A DNA stretch of 64,000 bases from Shimia aestuarii (lineage in GTDB: Bacteria; Pseudomonadota; Alphaproteobacteria; Rhodobacterales; Rhodobacteraceae): NCBI RefSeq assembly GCF_022814865.1, contig NZ_JAKVRD010000001.1:186001-250000 (forward strand), in the 5' to 3' direction. Made by a program: the position numbers and the translations under genes. Below, piece after piece: positions 25,505 through 34,391 of this stretch (positions are counted from its first letter, which is position 1; each line of letters starts with the position of its first letter). The notes below the pieces were generated by a model. That model made no database searches. It was not told the DNA's origin and saw only the letters and a program-made list of their open reading frames with translations.

Positions 25505-26680
25505 ATGAAGAAGATGCTGCTCGGCGGCATGGTCTCGGCGCTTGCCATGACCAGTGCGGCCTTTGCCGATATCAAGATCGCTCATGTCTATGGCAAGACC
25601 GGCCCCTACGAGGCCTACGCCAAGCAAAGCCATGACGGTCTCATGCTCGGTCTCGAATACGCGACCGGCGGCACCATGGAGATCAACGGCGAAAAGATCG
25701 TCGTGATCGAAAAAGACACCCAGCTGAAGCCCGACAACGGCAAGGCGCTCCTCGAAGAGGCCTATGGCGATGACGAGGTCGATCTCGCAATCGGTCCGGT
25801 AAGCTCGGGCGTGGCCCTCGCCATGCTGCCCGTGGCCGAGGAATACGAGAAGATCCTGATCGTCGAGCCCGCCGTGGCCGACTCGATCACTGGTGATAAC
25901 TGGAACCGCTACATCTTCCGCACGGGCCGCAACTCGTCGCAAGACGCCGTCTCCAACGCCATCGCCCTGAGCAGCGGCGGCGCACATATCGCCACGCTGG
26001 CGCAGGATTATGCCTTTGGCCGCGACGGCATCGCCGCGTTCAAGGAAGCGCTTGAAAGCGTCGGTTCCTCGGTGACGCACGAAGAATACGCGCCCACCGA
26101 CACCACCGACTTCACCGCCGCAGCCGAGCGTATCTTCAACGCCATGAAGGATCTCGACGGGCCGAAAAAGCTCTTCATCATCTGGGCCGGTGGCGGCAAC
26201 CCGATGGGCAAGATCAACGCGATGGACCCGTCCCGCTTTGGCATCGAGATCGCAACCGGGGGCAACATCCTCGCCGCGATGAAGGCCTACAAGGACTTCC
26301 CCGGCATGGAAGGCGCGACCTACTACTACTATGAGATCCCGCAAAACCCGATCAACGACTGGCTCGTGAAGACGCATTTCGAGCGTTTTGACTCCCCGCC
26401 GGATTTCTTCACCGCAGGTGGCATGGCCGCAGGCCTTGCAGCGGTCGAAGCGATCAAGAAAGCGGGCGGCACGGATACCGAAGACCTGATCTCGGCCATG
26501 GAAGGCATGGAATGGGAGACCCCGAAGGGCACCATGAAATTCCGCGCCGAGGACCATCAGGCGATGCAATCCATGTATCACTTCAAGATCCGCGTGGATG
26601 ACGATGTGGAATGGGCGATCCCGGAGCTGGTCAAGGAACTGACCATCGACGAACTGCCGATCCCGATCCGCAATCAGTAA
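25505..26680 (+). CDS. LIV-type ABC transporter substrate-binding protein
   Basis: A 391-aa periplasmic type I binding protein. A signal peptide ends at TSAAFA, followed by DIKIAHVYGKTGPYEAYAKQ and VDLAIGPVSSGVALA, the first-lobe segments of the LivK-like family. It is the first of five genes for a branched-chain-amino-acid-class importer. AAGGGAGGAAATCAA is a strong ribosome site. Because it follows the decarboxylase, an aromatic amino acid, arylamine or aromatic acid is a plausible ligand. A strong terminator follows, as expected if more binding protein than membrane subunits is needed. Confidence 0.88.
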   Translation: MKKMLLGGMVSALAMTSAAFADIKIAHVYGKTGPYEAYAKQSHDGLMLGLEYATGGTMEINGEKIVVIEKDTQLKPDNGKALLEEAYGDDEVDLAIGPVSSGVALAMLPVAEEYEKILIVEPAVADSITGDNWNRYIFRTGRNSSQDAVSNAIALSSGGAHIATLAQDYAFGRDGIAAFKEALESVGSSVTHEEYAPTDTTDFTAAAERIFNAMKDLDGPKKLFIIWAGGGNPMGKINAMDPSRFGIEIATGGNILAAMKAYKDFPGMEGATYYYYEIPQNPINDWLVKTHFERFDSPPDFFTAGGMAAGLAAVEAIKKAGGTDTEDLISAMEGMEWETPKGTMKFRAEDHQAMQSMYHFKIRVDDDVEWAIPELVKELTIDELPIPIRNQ

Positions 26681-26697
26681 ATCCTGACACCATCATG

Positions 26698-26724
26698 GCC
26701 CGGCGGCATCCCTCGCCGCCGGGC
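26698..26724 (+). terminator. Rho-independent terminator after binding-protein gene
   Basis: GCCCGGCGGC, 7-base loop, GCCGCCGGGC (10 bp) followed by TGTTCTTTT. It lies between the binding-protein gene and the first ATPase gene of the same importer, so partial read-through would set the subunit ratio. Confidence 0.8.
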
Positions 26725-26756
26725 TGTTCTTTTCCCGCACGCGGAAACCAAGCCCC

Positions 26757-27521
26757 ATGTCCCATCCCATTCTCGAAACCCGCGACCTGACCGTGCGCTT
26801 TGGCGGCCACGTGGCGGTGGATCGCATCTCCTGCCGCTTCAACACCGGTGAACTGACGGCAATCGTTGGCCCGAACGGCGCAGGCAAGACCACCTATTTC
26901 AACCTGATCTCGGGCCAGATCCCGGCGAGTCAGGGTTCGGTGACGCTCAATGGCCGCGACATCTCGCGCATGTCCGTCGCCCAGCGCACACACCACGGCA
27001 TCGGCCGGGCCTTCCAGCTCACGAACCTCTTCCCGAACCTCAATGTTCTGGAAAACGTCCGCCTCGTGATCCAATCCAAGGCCGGGCGTGGTTTCAACAT
27101 GTTCTCCATGGCCTCAAGCCACGATGACCTCACCATTCCCGCCCTCGAGATCGTCGAGCGCGTCCGCCTGCGCGACCAGGCCGACCAGATCGTCTCCGAA
27201 CTCTCGCATGGCGACCAACGCAAACTCGAAGTCGCGCTCCTGATTGCGCTCGACCCGCTTGTCTACATGTTCGACGAACCCACCGCCGGGATGAGTGTCG
27301 ACGAGGCCCCTGTGGTCCTCGACCTTATCGCCGAGTTGAAACACCGCAAAGACCGCTCCATCCTCCTTGTCGAGCACAAGATGGACGTGATCCGCACTCT
27401 CGCCGACCGCATCATCGTGCTGCACAACGGCGCCCTCGCCGCCGATGGCGACCCCGCCGAGGTGATCGCCTCCGACGTGGTACAAGAGGCCTATATGGGC
27501 AAGGAGCTGACCGATGTCTGA
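26757..27521 (+). CDS. ABC transporter ATP-binding protein (LivG-like)
   Basis: A 254-aa ATPase: Walker A GPNGAGKTT, LivG-type AFQLTNLFPNLNVLENVRL, a signature region SELSHGDQRKLEVA and Walker B MFDEPTAGMS. The signature is LSHGD instead of LSGGQ, as common in LivG proteins. It overlaps the second ATPase gene by eight bases. Confidence 0.9.
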   Translation: MSHPILETRDLTVRFGGHVAVDRISCRFNTGELTAIVGPNGAGKTTYFNLISGQIPASQGSVTLNGRDISRMSVAQRTHHGIGRAFQLTNLFPNLNVLENVRLVIQSKAGRGFNMFSMASSHDDLTIPALEIVERVRLRDQADQIVSELSHGDQRKLEVALLIALDPLVYMFDEPTAGMSVDEAPVVLDLIAELKHRKDRSILLVEHKMDVIRTLADRIIVLHNGALAADGDPAEVIASDVVQEAYMGKELTDV

Positions 27522-28239
27522 CCCGATCCTCAAACTCTCGGGCGTCAACACCAACATCGCCCAGTATCATATCCTGCAAGGCGTCGACCTAGTTGTTCCG
27601 CGCGGACAAGTGACGATGCTCCTCGGGCGCAATGGCGTCGGCAAGACGACGACCCTGCGCACGATCATCGGCCACTGGCGCAACCACGCGGGCGAAATCC
27701 TCTTTGACGGCGAGGACATCTCGCGCCTGCCGACCCCCGCCATCGCGCGGCTTGGCATTGGCTTCGTGCCCGAGGACATGGGTATTTTCTCGGACCTCAC
27801 GGTCGAGGAAAACATGGTCCTTGCCGCCGTCTCCGGTCCCATCGACAGCGCACGGTTGGATTGGTTGTTCTCTGTCTTTCCCGCGCTCAAGACCTTCTGG
27901 AAGAAGGACGCAGGCACGCTCTCGGGTGGTCAGAAACAGATGCTCACCATCGCCCGCGCGATGATCGAAGAGCGCCGCCTCTACCTCATCGACGAGCCGA
28001 CCAAGGGCCTCGCGCCCGCGATCATCTCGACCATGGCCCGCGCCCTGCGCGAGTTGAAAGACCAAGGCGCGTCGATCCTCCTCGTGGAACAGAACTTCTC
28101 GGTCGCCCGCGCCCTGGGCGACAGCGCCAACGTAATGGACGACGGCCGCATGACATGGTCCGGCGAGATGAAACAACTCGCGACAGATGCCGAACTTCAG
28201 GAACGCCTCATGGGCCTCAGCCTGGAGGCGCACCAATGA
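27514..28239 (+). CDS. ABC transporter ATP-binding protein (LivF-like)
   Basis: A 241-aa ATPase with Walker A GRNGVGKTT, LivF-type GIGFVPEDMGIFSDLTVEEN, signature LSGGQKQML and Walker B LYLIDEPTKGLAP. With the LivG-like subunit it forms the ATPase pair of the importer. The ATG lies inside the end of the previous gene, so translation is coupled. Confidence 0.9.
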   Translation: MSDPILKLSGVNTNIAQYHILQGVDLVVPRGQVTMLLGRNGVGKTTTLRTIIGHWRNHAGEILFDGEDISRLPTPAIARLGIGFVPEDMGIFSDLTVEENMVLAAVSGPIDSARLDWLFSVFPALKTFWKKDAGTLSGGQKQMLTIARAMIEERRLYLIDEPTKGLAPAIISTMARALRELKDQGASILLVEQNFSVARALGDSANVMDDGRMTWSGEMKQLATDAELQERLMGLSLEAHQ

Positions 28240-28285
28240 TCCCTGCGTTCCGTCACCTCGCATTCAACCGACAGGAGCCATGCCC

Positions 28286-29317
28286 ATGAGCGCCGCCCCC
28301 GATCACACCCCGACCATGGCCGCCGCGAGCCTCTCGCAGCGCCTCGCACCATACGCTCCCGTCTTGTTGGTGGTGGTGCTGATGCTGCTCGGTCTCATCG
28401 CCATTCCCTCGACCTCGAGCTGGCTCACGCTGACAGTGTCCGGCCTCGCTATGGGCATGATGATCTTCATCATGGCCTCCGGCCTGACCCTGGTCTTCGG
28501 CCTCATGGACGTGATCAACTTCGGCCACGGTGCCTTTGTCTCGGTCGGGGCCTTCGTTGGGGTCTCTTTCCTGCTCCTCTTGGAGAACATGACAGGCGCC
28601 CCCTCTCTGGCCCTCAACCTCACCGCCATGATGGTCGCCATCATCGGGGCCATGGCAGCCACGGCCCTCATGGGCTGGGCCTTTGAAAAGGTGATCGTCA
28701 AACCCGTCTACGGCCACCACCTCAAACAGATCCTCGTGACCATGGGCGGGCTGATCGTCGTGGAACAGCTCATCATCGTCTTCTGGGGGCCGGAAGAAAT
28801 CTACATCACCCGCCCCGAAGCCCTCAAAGGCGCCGTGACCTTCTTCGGTGCCGCGCTCGAGAAATACCGCCTCGTCGCCGTCGGCATCGGCGCGGTCGTC
28901 TTCCTCGCCATGCGCTGGATCCTGCGCCGCACCAAGATCGGCCTGATCGTGCGGGCTGGCGTCGAGAACGGCGAAATGGTCGAGGCGCTCGGCTATCGCC
29001 TGCGTCTCGTCTTTATCGGCGTCTTTCTCGCAGGCTCTGCACTGGCCGGTCTCGGCGGCGTCCTCTGGGGACTCTACCAGGAAGTCATCACCGCCCATAT
29101 GGGCAACCAATCCATGATCCTGATCTTCATCGTGGTGATCATCGGCGGCCTCGGCTCGGTCGAGGGCTGCTTCATCGGCGCGCTCCTCGTGGGCCTGTTG
29201 CAAAACTACGTGGCCTTCCTCGAGCCAAAAGTGGCGCTGATCTCCAATATCGGCCTGATGGTCGCGATCCTGATGTGGCGTCCCATGGGCATGATCCCCG
29301 TGGTCAAGGCGAAGTGA
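28286..29317 (+). CDS. ABC transporter permease (LivH-like)
   Basis: A 343-aa inner-membrane permease with about eight hydrophobic segments and the LivH landmark GLMDVINFGHGAFVSVGAFVG. The ATG at 28286 has CAGGAG eight bases upstream; an ATG two codons earlier is too close to it. LivH-like proteins pair with LivM-like ones to form the pore. Confidence 0.88.
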   Translation: MSAAPDHTPTMAAASLSQRLAPYAPVLLVVVLMLLGLIAIPSTSSWLTLTVSGLAMGMMIFIMASGLTLVFGLMDVINFGHGAFVSVGAFVGVSFLLLLENMTGAPSLALNLTAMMVAIIGAMAATALMGWAFEKVIVKPVYGHHLKQILVTMGGLIVVEQLIIVFWGPEEIYITRPEALKGAVTFFGAALEKYRLVAVGIGAVVFLAMRWILRRTKIGLIVRAGVENGEMVEALGYRLRLVFIGVFLAGSALAGLGGVLWGLYQEVITAHMGNQSMILIFIVVIIGGLGSVEGCFIGALLVGLLQNYVAFLEPKVALISNIGLMVAILMWRPMGMIPVVKAK

Positions 29318-29327
29318 GGAAAGACAG

Positions 29328-30386
29328 ATGCTGACCAAACTCCTCTCCGGCGACATGCCCCGAAGCCCCGTCCTCGCGGTGATCCTCATCGCGATCCTCA
29401 TCGGCCTCGCCTTTGCACCGTTCCTGTTTCCGGGTGTGCGGTCCATCGACACCGCCGCAAGGATCTGTGTCTTTATCGTGCTGGTCGCCTCCTATGACCT
29501 GATGCTCGGCTATGGCGGCATCGTGAGCTTCGCCCACACCATGTTCTTCGGCCTCGGCGCCTATGGCGTGGCGCTCGCCTCGACGCATATGGGGCGCGGC
29601 TTTGACGCGCTTTTTGTCGGCGCGGTCTCCGGCGCGCTCCTCGCCGCGATCCTCGCCTTCATCATTGGCCTGTTTTCGCTCCGGGTACGGGCAATCTTCT
29701 TTGCGATGATTACCCTTGCCGTCGCCTCCGCCGTCGCGGTCCTCGTGTCCCAGCTCTCGGGCCTCACGGGCGGCGAAGATGGCCTCTCCTACAAGATCCC
29801 CCGCGAGCTTGGCCCCGCCTTCAAATTCGCCGATGGCGAGCTTTTCGGGGTCAAGATGAACGGCAAGCTACTGAAATACTACCTGATCTTCGGCGGCTCT
29901 CTGGTGCTGTTCCTGGTGATGCTGCGCATCGTGCATTCGCCCTTTGGCCGCGTCCTCCTCGCCATCCGCGAGAACGATTTCCGTGCCGAAGCGATCGGCT
30001 ATCGGGTGGTGCACTACCGCGTCGCCGCAACCTGCCTCTCGGCGGCCATCGCGGCTCTCGCCGGGGCGCTCTACGCGATCTGGCTGCGCTATGTCGGCCC
30101 GGATACATCGCTCTCGATGGAGATCATGATCGACATCCTCCTGATGGTGGTGATTGGCGGTATGGGCACGATGTATGGCGCGGTGATCGGCGCGACGATC
30201 TTTATCCTCGCCCAGAACTACCTCCAGAATCTCATGGGCACCGCCGCCGACGCGCTTCAGGGGCTGCCGATCCTGCCCGATCTGCTCAATGCCGACCGCT
30301 GGCTCCTATGGCTCGGTGTGCTGTTCATTCTCTCGGTCTATTTCTTCCCGACCGGGATCGTCGGACGCTTGCGCAGCGGCAAATGA
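29328..30386 (+). CDS. ABC transporter permease (LivM-like)
   Basis: A 352-aa permease with about nine hydrophobic segments and the LivM landmarks YDLMLGYGGIVSFAHTMFFG and IRENDFRAEAIGYRV. It ends the importer operon; a dispersed stem-loop repeat lies just behind it and could serve as terminator. Confidence 0.88.
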   Translation: MLTKLLSGDMPRSPVLAVILIAILIGLAFAPFLFPGVRSIDTAARICVFIVLVASYDLMLGYGGIVSFAHTMFFGLGAYGVALASTHMGRGFDALFVGAVSGALLAAILAFIIGLFSLRVRAIFFAMITLAVASAVAVLVSQLSGLTGGEDGLSYKIPRELGPAFKFADGELFGVKMNGKLLKYYLIFGGSLVLFLVMLRIVHSPFGRVLLAIRENDFRAEAIGYRVVHYRVAATCLSAAIAALAGALYAIWLRYVGPDTSLSMEIMIDILLMVVIGGMGTMYGAVIGATIFILAQNYLQNLMGTAADALQGLPILPDLLNADRWLLWLGVLFILSVYFFPTGIVGRLRSGK

Positions 30387-30400
30387 CATCCAAGATTTCT

Positions 30401-30468
30401 TTTTGGTGAAAATACCTTGGGGGTGAATTGGGCCAGCGGCCCAAGAGGGGGCAACGCCCCCTCCCCCT
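30401..30468. repeat. Dispersed stem-loop repeat, copy 2
   Basis: TTTTGGTGAAAATACC, GGGGGTGAA, then hairpins TTGGGCC/GGCCCAA (30428-30434 with 30438-30444) and GAGGGGGC/GCCCCCTC (30445-30452 with 30456-30463). Head and hairpin order match 5625-5698, while stem sequences differ with pairing kept. It lies just after the LivM-like gene. Confidence 0.78.
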
Positions 30469-30517
30469 TGCCTTTCCCCGCGCCATGGGATCATGTCCTG
30501 CGCAGGAGGAAACCCGC

Positions 30518-31690
30518 ATGCGCCCAGACCTGATCCTGTTGTGCTTCGCCTATGTGCTGAGCCAGTTTTTCCGTGCCTTCCTGGCGGTTCTGACCAAGGC
30601 ACTGGAAGCCGATATTGGCACTACGCCCGAAGACCTTGCCTTTGCCTCCGGCATCTGGTTCCTCGTCTTCGCCGCAATGCAGGTTCCCGTAGGCGCCGCG
30701 CTCGACAAGATCGGCCCGCGCCGCACCGCGGCCTCGCTCCTGCTTGTGGGCGGGGGCGGCGGCGCGCTCCTTTTTTCGGTCGCGACAACGCCTGCCCATG
30801 TCACGCTCGCCATGGGTCTGATCGGGGTCGGCTGCTCCCCCGTTCTCATGGCCTCCTATTACATTTTCGCAACCTCCTACCCCCCTGCCCGGTTTGCGAC
30901 GCTTGCCGCGCTGATGCTCGGGGTCGGCACCGTCGGCAACCTCGTCGCCTCCTATCCGATGGCGCTTGCGTCCGAACTCATCGGCTGGCGCCTGTCGCTG
31001 GTCGGCCTTGCCGCACTATCGTCGCTGACGGCCGTCGGGCTCTACATCCTGATCCGCGATCCCGAACGCGACGCCGCGGCCCAGAAAGGCTCGCTCCTAG
31101 ATTTGCTAAAGATCCGCGCCCTTTGGTTCATTTTCCCGGTCATGTTCGTGAACTACATGGCCGCCGCTGGTATTCGCGGCCTCTGGATTGGGCCGTATCT
31201 GTCGGACACCTTCGCCCTTTCCACCGGCCAGATCGGCACAGCCTCCCTCGTCATGGGGTTGGCGATGATCGCAGGAACCCTCGCCTATGGCCCGGCAGAC
31301 CGCCTCTTCAAGACCCGCAAATGGGTCGTCTTCGGTGGCAATCTGATCGCGGCCATTGCGCTTTTCTGGCTCGCCTTCGCGCTGTCGGCCTCGGTCTGGC
31401 TCTCGGTCGTCCTCATGGCCGCGATCGGCTTTTTCGGGGCGTCTTTCCCGGTCATCATCGCCCATGCCCGGAGCTTCTTCCCCTCTCACCTCACCGGGCG
31501 CGGCGTCACGCTGATGAACCTCTTTGGCATCGGCGGTGTCGGGATCATGCAATTCGCCTCAGGCCGCCTGCACACATCCCTCTCCGCAACCGATCCCGCT
31601 CTCGCCTACCAGACGCTCTTCCTTCTCTTCGGTGCATTGCTTGTCGCAGGGCTTGCGGTCTATCTCTTGTCTCAGGACCGCACCGACTAA
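30518..31690 (+). CDS. MFS transporter
   Basis: A 390-aa major facilitator with about twelve hydrophobic segments and the loop motif GAALDKIGPRRTAA between helices 2 and 3. The ATG at 30518 follows AGGAGGAAACCCGC. Substrate unknown; it is followed after nine bases by a glycosyltransferase, which does not reveal a shared pathway. Confidence 0.82.
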   Translation: MRPDLILLCFAYVLSQFFRAFLAVLTKALEADIGTTPEDLAFASGIWFLVFAAMQVPVGAALDKIGPRRTAASLLLVGGGGGALLFSVATTPAHVTLAMGLIGVGCSPVLMASYYIFATSYPPARFATLAALMLGVGTVGNLVASYPMALASELIGWRLSLVGLAALSSLTAVGLYILIRDPERDAAAQKGSLLDLLKIRALWFIFPVMFVNYMAAAGIRGLWIGPYLSDTFALSTGQIGTASLVMGLAMIAGTLAYGPADRLFKTRKWVVFGGNLIAAIALFWLAFALSASVWLSVVLMAAIGFFGASFPVIIAHARSFFPSHLTGRGVTLMNLFGIGGVGIMQFASGRLHTSLSATDPALAYQTLFLLFGALLVAGLAVYLLSQDRTD

Positions 31691-31699
31691 GGCCACCCT

Positions 31700-32716
31700 A
31701 TGACCGCGCCAAAGGACATCGCCGTGATCGCGCCCAACCTGAACCGCCGCCTCTCGGGCGTGACGGCCACGGTGATCGCGCTCGTCCCCCTGCAGGCGCG
31801 TAAGATCGGCATTGTCACAGCGGGCACCGGCCTTCCGCCAGGCCTGCCCGCCGTCCCACTCTGGAAACTCCCTTTCCTCAAGCGCCGCCTGCGCGTCTGG
31901 CACGCCCGCCGCAACAACGAACTCCTGCTCGGCATCTTCTTGCGTAGCCTCGGCCTGATGCGCCTGCGCCTTGTCTTTACCTCATCCTCGCCGCGCAAAC
32001 GCGGCGGGCTGACCAACTGGATGACCCGGCGCTGCGACGCGCTCGTCGCGACAACCCCCGTCAATGCCGAGGTGATGCCCGGCCCGTGCGAGATCATCCC
32101 CCACGGTGTCGACACGACGCATTTCGCCCCCGGTACGCCACATGACTATGGCACCGGCGGCCAAAAGCTCATCGGCTGTTTCGGCCGTGTCCGGCCAATG
32201 AAAGGCACGCATCATTTCGTCGAAGCCATGTGCCGCCTCCTTCCGGATCACCCGGAGTTCAGCGCCGTCATCATGGGCCGGATAACCCCCGACAATGCCG
32301 ACTATGGCGAAACGCTCAAATCCCGTATCCGCGACGCCGGGCTCGAAGATCGCATCCTGTTCAAGGACGAACTCCCCCTTCCCGCGATGCCCGCTGCCTA
32401 CCGCGCGCTCTCGCTCTATGTTGCGCCCTCGCTCCTCGAGGGATTCGGGCTGACCCCGCTCGAGGCGCTTTCCTCTGGCGTGCCCGTTGTGGCAACGAAT
32501 GTCGGCGCCTTCGCCGATTTCGTCTCACAGGACTGCGGCATGATCGTGCCCAAGGACGAGACCGACGCCCTGACCGGAGCTATCTCAACCATGCTGGCGC
32601 GTGATCTCCCGGCCATGGGGCGCGCCGGGCGCACCCGTGTCATCGCCGAGTTCGGCCTCAACCGAGAGGCCGACGCCCTCGTGGCGCTCTATCGCGATCT
32701 GCTGGACGACGCCTAG
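31700..32716 (+). CDS. GT-B family 4-like glycosyltransferase
   Basis: A 338-aa transferase of the GT4 type. HGVD near 130 and the C-terminal PSLLEGFGLTPLEALSSGVPVVAT block, which contains the donor-binding E-x7-E pattern, are diagnostic. It would use an NDP-sugar on the cytoplasmic face of the membrane; acceptor unknown. Homologues in alphaproteobacteria are often involved in LPS or exopolysaccharide assembly, but no such genes are nearby. Confidence 0.83.
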   Translation: MTAPKDIAVIAPNLNRRLSGVTATVIALVPLQARKIGIVTAGTGLPPGLPAVPLWKLPFLKRRLRVWHARRNNELLLGIFLRSLGLMRLRLVFTSSSPRKRGGLTNWMTRRCDALVATTPVNAEVMPGPCEIIPHGVDTTHFAPGTPHDYGTGGQKLIGCFGRVRPMKGTHHFVEAMCRLLPDHPEFSAVIMGRITPDNADYGETLKSRIRDAGLEDRILFKDELPLPAMPAAYRALSLYVAPSLLEGFGLTPLEALSSGVPVVATNVGAFADFVSQDCGMIVPKDETDALTGAISTMLARDLPAMGRAGRTRVIAEFGLNREADALVALYRDLLDDA

Positions 32717-32826
32717 CCGCTCATCGCACCCCGAAATGACCCCCATCACGAAAAAGGCGCGCTTTGCCCTTTTTTCTTTGGGGAATCGACGGTATGAGGG
32801 CGCGTCTGAAACTTTGGAGAGACACA

Positions 32827-33849
32827 ATGGGTTATCGCGTCGTCGTCGCAGGCGCCACGGGCAATGTGGGCCGCGAAATGCTGAACATTCTGGCCGAGCG
32901 CCAGTTCCCGGTGGATGAAATCGCCGCACTTGCTAGCCGCCGTTCGCTCGGCACCGAGGTCACGTTCGGCGACAAAACCCTCAAAACCCAAGACATCGAA
33001 CAGTTCGATTTCTCGGGGTGGGACATGGCGCTGTTCGCGATCGGCTCTGACGCGACCAAGAAATACGCCCCCATCGCCGCTGCGGCGGGCTGTGTGGTGA
33101 TCGACAACTCGTCGCTCTACCGCTACGACCCGGACGTGCCGCTCATCGTGCCGGAATGTAACGCCGATGCGATCCACGGCTATTCCAAGAAGAACATCAT
33201 CGCCAACCCCAACTGCTCGACCGCGCAGATGGTTGTCGCGCTGAAGCCGCTGCATGACCGCGCCAAGATCAAGCGCGTCGTGGTCTCGACCTATCAATCG
33301 GTCTCCGGCTCGGGCAAGGACGCCATCGACGAGCTCTGGGACCAAACCAAGGCCGCCTACAATCCGACCGACGATTATGAGCGCAAGGTCTACCCGAAAG
33401 ACATCGCCTTCAACGTCATTCCCCATATCGACGTCTTCATGGAAGACGGCTCGACCAAGGAAGAATGGAAGATGGTCGCCGAAACCAAGAAGATCATCGA
33501 CCCGGCGATCAAGGTGACCGCAACCTGCGTGCGCGTCCCGGTCTTTGTGGGCCACTCCGAAGCCGTGAATATCGAATTCGAAGAGTTCCTCGACGAGGAC
33601 GAAGCCCGCGATATCCTGCGCGAAGCGCCGGGCATCATGGTCATCGACAAGCGCGAAGACGGCGGCTACGTGACGCCCAAGGAATGCGTCGGCGATTTCG
33701 CCACCTTCATCTCGCGCATCCGTCAGGATTCGACCATCGACAACGGCATCAACCTTTGGTGTGTCTCCGACAACCTGCGCAAGGGTGCCGCGTTGAACGC
33801 GGTGCAAATCGCCGAAACGCTCGGTCGCGAAGTCCTCAAGAAGGGCTGA
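32827..33849 (+). CDS. asd: Aspartate-semialdehyde dehydrogenase
   Basis: A 340-aa enzyme that reduces aspartyl phosphate to aspartate semialdehyde for lysine, diaminopimelate, threonine and methionine synthesis. NADP-binding GATGNVGREML (near 10-20), the catalytic Cys in NPNCSTAQMV and His in the HSEAVNIEFE region are visible. GGAGAGACACA precedes the ATG. It stands alone and is followed by a terminator. Confidence 0.95.
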   Translation: MGYRVVVAGATGNVGREMLNILAERQFPVDEIAALASRRSLGTEVTFGDKTLKTQDIEQFDFSGWDMALFAIGSDATKKYAPIAAAAGCVVIDNSSLYRYDPDVPLIVPECNADAIHGYSKKNIIANPNCSTAQMVVALKPLHDRAKIKRVVVSTYQSVSGSGKDAIDELWDQTKAAYNPTDDYERKVYPKDIAFNVIPHIDVFMEDGSTKEEWKMVAETKKIIDPAIKVTATCVRVPVFVGHSEAVNIEFEEFLDEDEARDILREAPGIMVIDKREDGGYVTPKECVGDFATFISRIRQDSTIDNGINLWCVSDNLRKGAALNAVQIAETLGREVLKKG

Positions 33850-33873
33850 TCCAAGCCAACCATTTCTGTTTTG

Positions 33874-33901
33874 AAGGGGGCGTCATGCGTGGCGCCCCTT
33901 T
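33874..33901 (+). terminator. Terminator after asd
   Basis: AAGGGG(G)CG pairs with CGCCCCTT with one bulged G across a 10-base loop and runs into TTTCTCTTG. It ends the single-gene asd transcript. Confidence 0.75.
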
Positions 33902-34066
33902 CTCTTGCCGCCTGCCTCACAGGAACGAACCCTACGCTTTCGGATATGAGACGCTCCGCTCGGGACACCGCATATCCGTTTTCGGGGCGCGAAAAGGCCA
34001 TCTCTCTGCGCTACCTCTCGGGACATAGCGGAACCCGCCGAGAGGACCAAAGCCATCTACCAAGAG

Positions 34067-34375
34067 ATGACAATCGCCAGCGCAACGCCTGTGGTAGACG
34101 ACGAGAGCCAACAATCGGCATGGGCCAGCGCCCGTATCGCACGGCGCATGGACACCGAAACCCGCGTGTGGCTCCGCGCCAGCCTTCTGCCCGAGTTCGA
34201 CGCGTCAAATTCCCTCAACGGATTGAAGCGACGCCTCGCGCAAAAGGGGTTCTACCTCGCCAAGAGCAATGCCGGGATTGTCCTGCGGGATTGCCACAGC
34301 CGTGTCGAGATCTGCACCCTCGAGGCTTTGGGCGTGTCGGCCTACGCGCTCGAACGTCGTTTCGCTGACGCATAA
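34067..34375 (+). CDS. Hypothetical small protein
   Basis: A 102-aa basic protein of unknown function. The C-terminal half (LKRRLAQKGFYLAKSNAGIVLRD, then CTLEALGVSAYALERRF) looks like a small alpha/beta domain. The ribosome site is weak (AAGAG directly before ATG) and a competing frame overlaps, so the start is uncertain. It is convergent with the carbonic anhydrase gene, with only 13 bases between stops. Confidence 0.5.
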   Translation: MTIASATPVVDDESQQSAWASARIARRMDTETRVWLRASLLPEFDASNSLNGLKRRLAQKGFYLAKSNAGIVLRDCHSRVEICTLEALGVSAYALERRFADA

Positions 34376-34391
34376 GCCGGCAACTGGCTTA
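34373..34391. terminator. Small stem-loop shared by convergent stops
   Basis: TAAGCC, loop GGCAACT, GGCTTA: a 6-bp stem that includes the stop codons of the two convergent genes. Weak on its own. Confidence 0.35.

Noticed and set aside
33871..34368. 165-codon plus-strand frame overlapping the small gene at 34067
   Set aside because: It begins inside the asd terminator and has Arg/Ser-rich composition; the 102-aa frame looks more protein-like, though neither is certain.
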